64,000 nucleotides of DNA. It comes from Photobacterium malacitanum (GTDB lineage: Bacteria > Pseudomonadota > Gammaproteobacteria > Enterobacterales > Vibrionaceae). Under the pieces are notes generated by a model, which was not told the DNA's origin, did not search any database, and saw only the letters and a list, made by a program, of their open reading frames with translations. Shown here one piece after another: positions 28,308 through 36,764 of this stretch; positions within the stretch are counted from its first letter, which is position 1, and the number at the start of each line of letters is the position of its first letter. Made by a program: the position numbers and the translations under genes. Location of the stretch: positions 369,038 through 433,037 of the forward strand of contig NZ_FYAK01000003.1 of NCBI RefSeq assembly GCF_900185615.1, given 5' to 3'.

Positions 28308-28696
28308 CAGTGCTCTCCTTTGGAATATTATAAAAAAATCAATACATCCGTATATGAATAATGAAGTGTGTTGTAAATAATGATTTATAAAATGCTTGTC
28401 AGTGATTAAGTAAGTGATAAAAAGCCTTTTAATGGCAATAACTTATTTCACTGTCATGCTCAATATTATCTTTTTTTAATGATTATTCAATATATGTTGA
28501 ACTAAAAATTGTTAACTTGTTTGTCAAACTTATGCTGTGTGTAATTTTTATATATTTGCGTGGGTAAACTGAATTATATGGGTAATATTTGTACTTTTGT
28601 CGCTGTTTTTTTCAATTGTGTTGTTGATAAAATTTACTAGTACCTGATATTGTTTTATCGTTAATACCATTTTTGATCTAGAAGATAAATGAGTTT
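28308..28696. other. AT-rich divergent intergenic region before glutaredoxin gene
   Basis: 389 bp, very AT-rich, between the divergent AMMECR1 and glutaredoxin genes. TTGTCA near 28522 could be a -35 box but no good -10 follows at the right distance. No small gene or RNA structure seen. Confidence 0.3.
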
Positions 28697-29014
28697 ATGA
28701 GCATTGACCAAGGTTTGACAATAGAGCAGTTAATGGCATACCAAAGTGTTGTTATCACGCAGCCGAATTGCCCTTATTGTGTAAAAGCAAAAGCATTACT
28801 TGATCAACAGGGTATTGAATATTCAACATTAGTATTAGGACAACAGTTAACTAAAACTGTGATGGTTGATTTTATACATCAATTTGCCAATGTTACAGTA
28901 AGAACAGTACCGCAGATTATTTTAGCGGGTCATTATATTGGCGGTCATGATGATTTAGTCGCATACCTTGAGCGTCAAATAGATAATAATGATTTTGATG
29001 ATTTTGAATTATAA
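28697..29014 (+). CDS. Glutaredoxin
   Basis: Glutathione-dependent disulfide reductase of 105 residues. The active site is CPYC (C25 and C28 in TQPNCPYCVKAKALL); the glutathione-binding TVPQI and GGHDDL motifs follow. It has an acidic C-terminal tail (NNDFDDFEL). A hairpin terminator separates it from the next gene. Confidence 0.88.
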   Translation: MSIDQGLTIEQLMAYQSVVITQPNCPYCVKAKALLDQQGIEYSTLVLGQQLTKTVMVDFIHQFANVTVRTVPQIILAGHYIGGHDDLVAYLERQIDNNDFDDFEL

Positions 29015-29032
29015 AATCATCATGATATTAAT

Positions 29033-29055
29033 AAAAAGGGTGAGCAGCCCTTTTT
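29033..29055 (+). terminator. Terminator after glutaredoxin gene
   Basis: AAAAAGGG (29033-29040) pairs with CCCTTTTT (29048-29055) around a 7-nt loop. It lies 18 bases past the stop; the T arm doubles as the terminator tract, so some read-through into the next gene is plausible. Confidence 0.6.
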
Positions 29056-29079
29056 ATGGTTAACGCAAGAGGACACTAT

Positions 29080-29286
29080 ATGAAATTAGATTTTTCGCAA
29101 TTAAATAAGCAAACCAAGAAATCATTTAGCGATCAGCATGCTGTGATTAAAAAAGTTATGCAAGGTAAGCTTGTTGCTTGTGAACACTGCCTACAACCAT
29201 TAATGCTTATTGCACCAGAACAGAGCGAACAACCTGGTATTGGTTGTTCAAAAAGATGTACTTTTATCTCTCTTGAATTTGGTTAA
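29080..29286 (+). CDS. Small zinc-ribbon-like protein
   Basis: 68 residues. Four cysteines are arranged as CEHC and, 23 residues on, CSKRC, consistent with one zinc site. No family name can be assigned from memory. The start at 29080 is fixed by GAGGA seven bases upstream; the longer frame from 29056 overlaps the preceding terminator. It may be read through from the glutaredoxin gene. Confidence 0.65.
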   Translation: MKLDFSQLNKQTKKSFSDQHAVIKKVMQGKLVACEHCLQPLMLIAPEQSEQPGIGCSKRCTFISLEFG

Positions 29287-29862
29287 CAGATTTTACTATT
29301 GTTATTTGACTATTTTTTGGTGCTGTTTTGTATAAAATATCACCAATCTAAGTTTAATTTCTGCAAACTTAATAATTAATTATACGTAATAATCCAGTTT
29401 TTTTATCTTGCTAAACGTTTTTTCTCGCTATTTAAATATATCGATAAATAAAGGCTAATTCAGTCTTATAATATTATAAATAAGCGTAACGATTGTTTGT
29501 CTATATATTGCAAATATTATTGGTTGTCTTATTTTTCAATATTATAGCTAATCTATTGATTAAACGTCATAAAAATAAATTAAATTTGTTGTCGTTGCAC
29601 ATAAAAAACAGTTAAAAATTTAAAATGAACTAAAGTTGTAGCAATGAATGATTAGAATACAAATAAAAATATGTTAACGGTCATTAAAACTAATCAATAA
29701 CAACGAATATATTAAGATTAGGAAGCAGTGAATATAGCCTATATTGCTGTTTTTGCTCTATGTTGACAGTTCTCGCCTATTAATGGTTATATAATGGCGC
29801 TTTGATTTTTGTTTACATGACTAAATATTATAGTTGAGGCGATACCTAACAGGATGTAATAA
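29287..29862. other. Long AT-rich leader region of the BCCT gene
   Basis: 576 bp with very low GC and no frame of note. The only signal I can point to is a TTGACA at its right end, listed separately. The length suggests room for osmotic or nucleoid-protein control, but no site can be defended. Confidence 0.3.
29763..29795 (+). promoter_or_regulatory. Candidate sigma-70 promoter for BCCT transporter
   Basis: A consensus TTGACA (29763-29768) is followed by overlapping -10 candidates: TTATAT after an 18-base spacer, and TATAAT at 29790-29795 after 21. The 18-base choice is more plausible. It lies about 70 bases before the start codon. Confidence 0.4.
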
Positions 29863-31437
29863 ATGAGTAAACACGATAAATATAGTATAGATAATACAGA
29901 TTACACTATTGGTCAAGATAATGTCCAAAAGTGGGGATTTGATGTGCATAATGCCGTTTTTGGTGTGAGTGCTGGACTTATAATCATTTTTTTAGTGGCG
30001 ATTTTAATTTCAGATCCAGCAACCGCTAAAGCAGCATTAGATGGTGTTAAAGGGGCGATTGTTAATCAGTTTGCTTCTTTATTTATATGGGCGGGTAATT
30101 TCTTTGTCCTTTTTTGTTTAGCGTTAATCATTTCACCTTATGGTCGTATCCGTATTGGTGGACAAAAAGCGAAAGCAGAGCATTCAACATTGTCATGGTT
30201 ATCAATGCTTTTCGCTGCCGGTATGGGTATCGGCTTGATGTTCTGGAGTGTTGCCGAGCCTGCCGCTTACTTTACTGGCTGGGGTGGTTCAACACCGCTA
30301 AATGTGACTCCTGGTACGCCAGAAGCATTTAAAGTTGCAATGGGTGCAACCATGTACCATTGGGGTTTACACCCGTGGGCAATTTACGCTGTTGTTGGCT
30401 TGTCTATGGCATTTTTTTGCTATAACAAAGGGTTGCCGCTTTCTATTCGCTCTGTGTTTTACCCTATTTTAGGCGATCGCACATGGGGTTGGCCTGGACA
30501 TATTATTGATATTCTGGCTGTTTTAGCGACACTGTTTGGTTTAGCAACTTCATTAGGCTTAGGTGCTCAGCAAGCTGCAAGTGGTATTAATCATGTATTT
30601 GGAATGCATGGTGGTTTAGGGCTACAAATAACAATTATTGTTGTCGTTACCATGGCCGCTATTTATTCAGTGGTTAAAGGTATTGACTCTGGGGTTAAAT
30701 TACTCAGTAACATTAATATGTTAGTCGCGGTTGTTTTACTTATTTTTGTTGCTCTGGTTGGTTTTTCTGTTTCAATGGATACCTTACCAAAAACAATTAT
30801 GGGTTATATTGAAAACTTTATTCCACTAAGTGACCCTTATAATCGTCCAGATGAAAAGTGGATGCATGCTTGGACAATCGTTTATTGGGCTTGGTGGATT
30901 TCATGGTCACCATTTGTTGGTTCGTTTATTGCTCGTATCTCAAAAGGCCGTACTGTTCGCGAATTCTTAATTGCGGTTATTATTACGCCGACCGTGGTTA
31001 CTTCGGTATGGATGTCTGTCTTCGGTGGTCAAGCAATTCACCAAATTATGGATCATATTGGTACATTAGGCGCGAAAGGTATTACTGAAGTACCACTAGC
31101 AATGTTCCAGATGTATGACGCATTACCATTTGGTAGCATTTTATCGTTTATCTCTGTGATTCTGATTTTAGTGTTCTTCGTAACCTCATCAGACTCAGGT
31201 TCATTAGTTATCGATAGTATTACTGCTGGTGGTAAAATTGATGCTCCAATTCCACAGCGTGTTTTCTGGGCATCAATTGAAGGTCTTATCGCCATTGCGT
31301 TGTTATGGGTAGGTGGCACGCAAGCTATTCAAGCATTGCAAGCAGGTACGATTTCAACGGCATTACCGTTTACGTTTATTTTGATTATTATGTGTATTAG
31401 CTTGTTAATGGGCTTTAGAACTGAGCGTTATAAATAA
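29863..31437 (+). CDS. BCCT family betaine/choline/carnitine-type transporter
   Basis: Inner-membrane secondary transporter of 524 residues with about twelve membrane helices. Family hallmarks are FAAGMGIGLMFWSVAEPAAY, the Trp-rich segment WTIVYWAWWISWSPFVG in TM8, and SSDSGSLVIDS. Substrate is probably glycine betaine or another compatible solute, driven by sodium, which suits a marine host. The C-terminal tail is very short, lacking the long charged osmosensing extension of BetP. AGGA lies upstream of the ATG. A strong terminator follows. Confidence 0.9.
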   Translation: MSKHDKYSIDNTDYTIGQDNVQKWGFDVHNAVFGVSAGLIIIFLVAILISDPATAKAALDGVKGAIVNQFASLFIWAGNFFVLFCLALIISPYGRIRIGGQKAKAEHSTLSWLSMLFAAGMGIGLMFWSVAEPAAYFTGWGGSTPLNVTPGTPEAFKVAMGATMYHWGLHPWAIYAVVGLSMAFFCYNKGLPLSIRSVFYPILGDRTWGWPGHIIDILAVLATLFGLATSLGLGAQQAASGINHVFGMHGGLGLQITIIVVVTMAAIYSVVKGIDSGVKLLSNINMLVAVVLLIFVALVGFSVSMDTLPKTIMGYIENFIPLSDPYNRPDEKWMHAWTIVYWAWWISWSPFVGSFIARISKGRTVREFLIAVIITPTVVTSVWMSVFGGQAIHQIMDHIGTLGAKGITEVPLAMFQMYDALPFGSILSFISVILILVFFVTSSDSGSLVIDSITAGGKIDAPIPQRVFWASIEGLIAIALLWVGGTQAIQALQAGTISTALPFTFILIIMCISLLMGFRTERYK

Positions 31438-31474
31438 TTTCTTAGTGAAGTAATTGCAATAAATGTAACGTAAT

Positions 31475-31513
31475 AAAAGCAGCCTTTAGAGGATATCTAA
31501 AGGCTGCTTTTTT
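31475..31513. terminator. Terminator between BCCT gene and exonuclease gene
   Basis: Perfect 16-bp stem AAAAGCAGCCTTTAGA (31475-31490) with its complement at 31496-31511 and flanking A/T runs; usable by both convergent genes. Confidence 0.9.
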
Positions 31514-31537
31514 ACATGACTTACAGGCGCTAAAATA

Positions 31538-32287
31538 TTACTCCCATAACTTACTAATCGGAGTATCAGGACTAAAATGGTAGGCTATTTGCGCTTGAAG
31601 TAATTCTGCGGTTGCTAAAGAGTCGGTTAACGCGTGATGGGGTTGATAGGCAGGCAACCCATAACGAGAACGGCATTTACCTAAGCGTACCGAGCCTGGA
31701 CGTTTGCCTTTTAATTTATTCCACCACCCACCAAATTGCTGTTGCTGGATTGTAGCTTCAATGGCTAAAGTATCAACAACGGGAAATTGAATGCCTTCTC
31801 CTAAACGAATCTTTAACGCTCGATCCATAAATTGGCGCTCAATATTTTTATAATGCACCACAACAACTTTCCCTGCGAGAGCATCTAATACTGCTTCAAG
31901 AATACGGCGTAAATCTGGCGCCTGTTGAACATCAGAATGGGTAATACCGTGAATAACGACCGAATCTTCTTCTAATTTCACCTTAGGTTTTACTACCCAG
32001 TGTTGTGACTGGCGGCAATAAATTCGATGAATATCAAACGGTACTAATCCAATACTAACGATATCGTCACTATTTGAATTAAGGCCTGTTGTTTCAAAGT
32101 CGAGAGCAACAAATGGCACCTCGCATAGTGGCGTGTCTTCACTAATAATACCGGCCTGATAATAAGATTTTATACGGCTATCCTGTGCTTCTTGTGCTAA
32201 TCGTTGAAAACGTAAATGCCAATCTGGAGTGGCGATATTACGTATAAAGTGCACAGAAGCTGAGTGTTTTGATCCATGATGAAACAT
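31538..32287 (-). CDS. DEDDh 3'-5' exonuclease (DNA polymerase III epsilon-like)
   Basis: 249 residues. The exonuclease motifs are complete: ALDFETTGLNS (Exo I), VVVVHYKNIERQFMD (Exo II) and HHALTDSLATAEL (Exo III with His and Asp). An N-terminal extension of about 55 residues precedes the domain. It starts 15 bases after the CBS/DUF294 gene, so the two form an operon. In other gammaproteobacteria this pair often sits near acetyl-CoA synthetase and acetate permease genes; here it does not. Target nucleic acid unknown. Confidence 0.83.
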   Translation of the reverse strand: MFHHGSKHSASVHFIRNIATPDWHLRFQRLAQEAQDSRIKSYYQAGIISEDTPLCEVPFVALDFETTGLNSNSDDIVSIGLVPFDIHRIYCRQSQHWVVKPKVKLEEDSVVIHGITHSDVQQAPDLRRILEAVLDALAGKVVVVHYKNIERQFMDRALKIRLGEGIQFPVVDTLAIEATIQQQQFGGWWNKLKGKRPGSVRLGKCRSRYGLPAYQPHHALTDSLATAELLQAQIAYHFSPDTPISKLWE

Positions 32288-32302
32288 TAATGGCTCTTTT
32301 TA

Positions 32303-34180
32303 TTAGCGTGCTGACTGATAACGAAATTTGACAAAGTTTTGTGCTTTACTCAAAATCTGGAACGCGTCTTTGAGATTACGGCGTTCAAAATCAGACATGT
32401 TTTCAGGCTCTATACTATTGTCTGGCTCGATCCCTGCTTCAATATCAAGTGCTTGGTGACGAATACGCACGAGTGAAATATATTCCATCGCATCACGTAA
32501 ATCTTGTGCTCGACCTGGTGGTAAAATACCGCTATCAATGATGTCATCAAGGCGTTCTAATGAGTTTTGTGAACGAGAACCAACAGCAAGGGCATGTACA
32601 CGAATCAAATCCGCTAAAGGTGCAGTACCACGGCGTTTAAGATTGATTGAGTTGTTATGACGACCATCTTTTTCCATCACAAAATCTTTGAAAAAACCAA
32701 GCGGCGGAGTGCGATTTAACGCATTACGTGCTAAACAAGACAAGAAGCGAGGGCTATTACGCGCTCGTCGTACAATAAAGCCATTGAGCTGTTTGGCCCA
32801 TTTAGTTTTGCCCCATACCCCGCCAAGATCAAAAAATATTGAGCTATTAAGTAATGCGACAGGTTTAGGGTTATCAATCCAATCAGCGAAGCAATCCTCC
32901 CATTGTTGACGTGTTTTACGCCACTCTGGATTCGTTGCCATAATATCGCCAGTGCAATAGGTATAGCCACATTCAGCTAGCCCATCACAGACAAATTTAG
33001 ATAGCTTTTCAAAGTAAGCGTTATGCTTGGCATGATTGAAGTTATTATCAAGAATAATGGCGTTATCTTGGTCGGTAACAATCAATTGTTCGTCACGAGC
33101 CATTGAGCCTAAAGCAAGGAAACAGTAAGGCACAGGAGGCGGACCATATTCTTCTTCTGCAAGTTCAAGTAACCGTTGCTTAAAGCTTCGTCCGATTTCA
33201 GCCATTGCGCTACCAATCATATGCGAGTTGGCATCTTCATTGACCATGCGTACAAAACAGTCTTTAACTTGGGTTGAAAGCACTGTTAATTCTTCAACAG
33301 ATTGTTGCTGATAGATACTGCTTACCAGTAATAAACTGTTTTGAGATTCATAGCGCACAATATCAGAGACACTGATAATACCAACCGGATGTTTGTTTCG
33401 CATCACAGGAAGGTGATGAATGTTATAACGCAACATCGTCAACATAGCTTCAAAGACATAGGCATTATGATCCAGTGTGATTGGATCTGCTGACATCACC
33501 GTTGAGACAGGATTGGACGTTGATACTCCTTGTGCTAGCACACGGGTACATAAATCGCGATCGGTAATGATTCCAACAACGAGGTCGTTATCATCATCGT
33601 CATCAACGATAGTTTCATCGCTGATTAATAATGCAGATATGCCTTCTTCTGCCATCGTTTGAGCGGCGACTTGAATGGTTGCATTTTGATCAAGGATCAC
33701 CGCATCACGTGTTAATAATGTACGAACTTTAGAGGTGGTTAAATCGTTTTCATCATTTTGGCGAGATACAGCATGACGGAGTCGAGAACCATCATCAACT
33801 TCGACAAAATCTGCAAAGCTATCGAAATCGTCACAGAGTTTGGTAAAAAGACTATTAGGAATACAATAGAGCAGGGTGTCTTCTAAAGCTTTTGCTGGCA
33901 TTCTAACGCGATTATTCATTAATAATCCCATTTGGCCAAAAATATCACCTTCATCTAAACGGTTATAAAGTTCTCCTTTGCGGCGATAGACTTCGACCGC
34001 ACCGCTTCGAATGAGAAACAGATCATTGATACTATCACCTAGGTTTAAAATCATGCTGTCTGCACGGTGATAGGCCACTTCAATTTCGATTGCTAACTCA
34101 TTCAGTTGTTGTTCTGGTAGCAAATCGAAGGGTGGATATTGGCTGATAAAATTAAGTATTTCTATTTGTTCTGCTTCCAT
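32303..34180 (-). CDS. Cyclic-nucleotide-binding/CBS-pair/DUF294 nucleotidyltransferase-like protein
   Basis: Soluble signalling protein of 625 residues. Domains in order: a cNMP-binding beta-barrel at about 15-130 (LFLIRSGAVEVYR, GDIFGQMGLL), two CBS motifs at about 155-290 (HHLPVMRNKHPVGIISVSDI), and a DUF294 nucleotidyltransferase-like domain with GSMARDEQLIVTDQDNAII, followed by its helical C-terminal domain. The GS...DQDNA pattern is that of a metal-dependent nucleotidyltransferase, but the target is unknown. It is the first gene of an operon with the downstream exonuclease. Confidence 0.85.
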   Translation of the reverse strand: MEAEQIEILNFISQYPPFDLLPEQQLNELAIEIEVAYHRADSMILNLGDSINDLFLIRSGAVEVYRRKGELYNRLDEGDIFGQMGLLMNNRVRMPAKALEDTLLYCIPNSLFTKLCDDFDSFADFVEVDDGSRLRHAVSRQNDENDLTTSKVRTLLTRDAVILDQNATIQVAAQTMAEEGISALLISDETIVDDDDDNDLVVGIITDRDLCTRVLAQGVSTSNPVSTVMSADPITLDHNAYVFEAMLTMLRYNIHHLPVMRNKHPVGIISVSDIVRYESQNSLLLVSSIYQQQSVEELTVLSTQVKDCFVRMVNEDANSHMIGSAMAEIGRSFKQRLLELAEEEYGPPPVPYCFLALGSMARDEQLIVTDQDNAIILDNNFNHAKHNAYFEKLSKFVCDGLAECGYTYCTGDIMATNPEWRKTRQQWEDCFADWIDNPKPVALLNSSIFFDLGGVWGKTKWAKQLNGFIVRRARNSPRFLSCLARNALNRTPPLGFFKDFVMEKDGRHNNSINLKRRGTAPLADLIRVHALAVGSRSQNSLERLDDIIDSGILPPGRAQDLRDAMEYISLVRIRHQALDIEAGIEPDNSIEPENMSDFERRNLKDAFQILSKAQNFVKFRYQSAR

Positions 34181-34644
34181 ATCTCAGTCCATATCAATAA
34201 AAAAATCAGGAGCAAGGCTCCGCTGATAATAATTAGAGGGCGATAGATATTACACCGTCATAAAGTGTTATTACTTATGAAATTGTAACCTATGCAGGTA
34301 CGGAAATCATATATAGTTCATCATTAACAATTACAGTTGTAAGTGTTAAATGTATATTGACCGTGTCAGTATATAAGTCATTTTTAGATGTTACCTATCA
34401 ATATATATCATCGTTTTGAGTGAGCTGTATCATAAATATGAGCGGTATTCTTTAGCATTAAATAGCGCAAAAACACTAATTAATAGGTATATTTTATTTT
34501 TTCGTATTAAATGATACTTAGCTCTAAAATAAGTCTAAATCTAGAATATTGTAAGGATAGAGATAAAGCAGAATGTATTACGCTTTTAATTAGTCAGTTT
34601 CAATATACGTATTGTCATCTACCGCTATCTATAGCGAGGAAGAT
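34181..34644. other. Divergent intergenic region before PfkB-family gene
   Basis: 464 bp, AT-rich, between divergent genes. A small hairpin (GGAGC-AAG-GCTCC region near 34209-34221) lies in the leader of the DUF294 gene. No clear promoter or other gene. Confidence 0.3.
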
Positions 34645-35568
34645 ATGAAGATTGTCTTTTTGGGCGAAGCATTAGTTGAGCTAAACCATTCACCTCGACA
34701 TCAAACATATGGCGGTAATGTCGTTAACCGTGCTTTATATTTGGCAAGGCTAGGCGGTTCACGTGCTATTGATGTCAGTTATGCGACCTGTATTGGGATT
34801 GAAAAAATCTCGATGAAAATGATGCAGCGCTGGCAACAAGAAAATATAGATACTAGTTTAGTCAAATGTTTAGCAACTAAATACCCTAATTTATGTTTTA
34901 TTGAAACCGATAGCCATGGTCAACGACACTATCATTATTGGAATAAAGATAATGCAATGCGGTATTATTTTTCTTATGGCCCTGCATTATTAAATCATGC
35001 CTTAATGAAGCATGATTATGGCGCAATTTATATTAGCGGTAGCAGTATTGCTGCATTAACAGATGATGATAAAACATTATTGTTGTCGTTATTGGAAATA
35101 CATAAACAACGTGGCGGTAAAGTTTATCTCGATAATAATTTTCGGAATGACTTATGGTCAACAAGACAAGCTCAATATTGGTACGAGAAAATATTTCCTT
35201 ATGTCGATATTGCCTTTATTGATTTAAATGATGAAATGCGAATTTGGGGAAGTTCACGTTATTTAACTCAACGTTATATTAAATGGGGGTGCCGTGAGGT
35301 TGTCTTTAAGCAAACCAAGAAAAATGGATGTACGGTATGTACTTTAGTGATCAGTTCAAACTCACTATTACGTGTAGCAAGCATTAAGTTGGCCGTTAAA
35401 CAAGGTGATGATATTGCAGATAATGCCTTTGTCGCAGGATATCTTGCTGAGCGAATCAATAAACACACCATTGCACAGTCTTTATTATTAGCACAAAAGC
35501 TGAGCCATCGAGTAACAACCTGTTCAGATGCAATTATTCCTTCAGATTCAATGCGTGACATTATGTAG
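34645..35568 (+). CDS. PfkB-family carbohydrate kinase homologue with degenerate active site
   Basis: 307 residues with the PfkB/ribokinase fold, closest in feel to 2-keto-3-deoxygluconate kinases (KIVFLGEALVEL, YGGNVVNRALYLARLGG, NFRNDLW). The C-terminal signature normally reads DTxGAGD with the catalytic Asp last. Here the aligned stretch is GDDIADNAFVAGYL (residues 254-267): the catalytic Asp is Asn260 and the anion-hole glycine is Asp259. The protein may have lost kinase activity or use another residue. The start at 34645 follows GAGGAAG. It lies directly upstream of a tRNA cluster and has no metabolic neighbour. Confidence 0.7.
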   Translation: MKIVFLGEALVELNHSPRHQTYGGNVVNRALYLARLGGSRAIDVSYATCIGIEKISMKMMQRWQQENIDTSLVKCLATKYPNLCFIETDSHGQRHYHYWNKDNAMRYYFSYGPALLNHALMKHDYGAIYISGSSIAALTDDDKTLLLSLLEIHKQRGGKVYLDNNFRNDLWSTRQAQYWYEKIFPYVDIAFIDLNDEMRIWGSSRYLTQRYIKWGCREVVFKQTKKNGCTVCTLVISSNSLLRVASIKLAVKQGDDIADNAFVAGYLAERINKHTIAQSLLLAQKLSHRVTTCSDAIIPSDSMRDIM

Positions 35569-35646
35569 TTTATTGTATGGCATGTAATCGGAACGACTTG
35601 TTTTGTATGTAAAATAATCAAACAAACATAAATTTTAAAAATGCTG

Positions 35647-35674
35647 TTGACTCAACCCCAGCAATCCGTACAAT
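35647..35674 (+). promoter_or_regulatory. tRNA operon promoter
   Basis: TTGACT (35647-35652), a 16-base spacer and TACAAT (35669-35674), 45 bases before the first tRNA gene. It is the only good promoter upstream of the cluster. Confidence 0.65.
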
Positions 35675-35718
35675 GCACCCCATACCACGAGACATCAGCG
35701 TCTCTGGTTAGGAAATAT

Positions 35719-35792
35719 GGCGCGTTGGCAGAGTGGCTATGCAGCGGATTGCAAATCCGTGTACCTCGGTTCGACTCCGGGACGCGCCTCCA
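35719..35792 (+). tRNA. tRNA-Cys (GCA)
   Basis: 74 nt including encoded CCA. Acceptor GGCGCGT pairs with ACGCGCC; anticodon loop TTGCAAA between CGGAT and ATCCG gives GCA. The T arm has the TTCGACT loop. Confidence 0.95.
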
Positions 35793-35803
35793 TACTTCCT
35801 CTT

Positions 35804-35879
35804 GCGACACTAGCTCAGCTGGTAGAGCGCAACCTTGCCAAGGTTGAGGTCACGAGTTCGAACCTCGTGTGTCGCTCCA
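35804..35879 (+). tRNA. tRNA-Gly (GCC)
   Basis: 76 nt including encoded CCA. Acceptor GCGACAC pairs with GTGTCGC; anticodon loop TTGCCAA gives GCC. Only 11 bases separate it from tRNA-Cys, so the two share a transcript. Confidence 0.95.
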
Positions 35880-36053
35880 AATTTTGAAATATTGACGTTG
35901 TCAGTATTTAGTAACATAAGAGATGACATCAACGATGTTGAGGTCACGCCTGAGTTTAGAAGATCGGGAACCTTGAGTGTTACACCAAATTAAAAAATAT
36001 GGCTTAATGGCGATATTTACAGATGGTGTCTTACCCATCGCAAGAAATTGCGT

Positions 36054-36140
36054 GCCCTGGTGGTGGAATTGGTAGACACAAGGGATTTAAAATCCCTCGG
36101 CGTTCGCGCTGTGCCGGTTCAAGTCCGGCCCGGGGCACCA
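36054..36140 (+). tRNA. tRNA-Leu (TAA), copy 1
   Basis: 87 nt including encoded CCA, with the long variable arm of class II tRNAs (CGGCGTTCGCGCTG). Anticodon loop TTTAAAA gives TAA. Acceptor GCCCTGG pairs with CCGGGGC, with one wobble. Confidence 0.95.
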
Positions 36141-36244
36141 TCTATTTATCTACACTGAGTAGGTAAGAGAAATATAAAAATTAAAAGATATGGCTTGATA
36201 GCGGTATCTACAGATGGTGTCTTACCCATCGCAAGAAATTGCGT

Positions 36245-36331
36245 GCCCTGGTGGTGGAATTGGTAGACACAAGGGATTTAAAATCCCTCGGCGTTCGCGC
36301 TGTGCCGGTTCAAGTCCGGCCCGGGGCACCA
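36245..36331 (+). tRNA. tRNA-Leu (TAA), copy 2
   Basis: Identical over all 87 nt to the copy at 36054, and preceded by nearly the same 60-base leader, so it arose by tandem duplication. Confidence 0.95.
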
Positions 36332-36338
36332 TCTTTTT

Positions 36339-36368
36339 AAAAAGCTCATCATTTGATGAGCTTTTTTT
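36339..36368 (+). terminator. Terminator of the tRNA operon
   Basis: Perfect stem AAAAAGCTCATC (36339-36350), ATTT loop and complement (36355-36366), then T residues, eight bases after the last tRNA. Confidence 0.9.
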
Positions 36369-36428
36369 CGTCTAAAGATTACCCAAATGTTCACTGTTAT
36401 CTTAATCGTAATTAAGTGTGTTTTTGAT

Positions 36429-36608
36429 TTATTTTTTATCGTCACTTAAGCGAATAATACAGTTTTTGGTAAACTCAACCGCTTCATTCGCAGTCCATTC
36501 TCCTTTAGCTTTGTCTTTTAGTTGCTTACACCACTTCTCGCTGCCAACTGTTGGTGAGCACGCTGATAATAAAAATACAGCACTGAGCAAAATTAAAATT
36601 GTCTTCAT
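36429..36608 (-). CDS. Small lipoprotein, DUF3012 family
   Basis: About 59 residues. Signal sequence with lipobox LLSAC; the mature part (SEKWCKQLKDKAKGEWTANEAVEFTKNC) has the two-cysteine, Trp-containing pattern of DUF3012 proteins. Function unknown. The ATG at 36608 is preferred to the one two codons upstream because AAAGG is then correctly spaced. Confidence 0.75.
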   Translation of the reverse strand: MKTILILLSAVFLLSACSPTVGSEKWCKQLKDKAKGEWTANEAVEFTKNCIIRLSDDKK

Positions 36609-36764
36609 TAGCATCCTTTCTTGGGGGTGATATTAGATGGCGTTATGATTTGATAACCATTATAGCTAAGGTAATTTAAATCATCATGTTAGCTATTTAA
36701 TACTACACTCAGTTAGGAATAACGACATAATATTTATGGCATGTTGTTAGCGCTAGGAGGGCGA

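Larger units (their letters stand above)
35990..36335 (+). repeat. 191-bp tandem duplication carrying tRNA-Leu
   Basis: Sequence from 35990 recurs at 36181, offset 191 bp. The tRNA bodies and the 40 bases just upstream (AGATGGTGTCTTACCCATCG onward) are identical. The distal leader differs at a handful of bases and the spacer after copy 1 (36145-36180) is not repeated after copy 2. Confidence 0.85.

Noticed and set aside
35641..35847. 68-residue open frame over the first tRNAs
   Set aside because: It covers the tRNA promoter, tRNA-Cys and most of tRNA-Gly; the RNA genes explain the sequence.
36418..36630. 70-residue plus-strand frame
   Set aside because: Antisense to the DUF3012 lipoprotein gene, which has a lipobox, conserved cysteines and a ribosome site.
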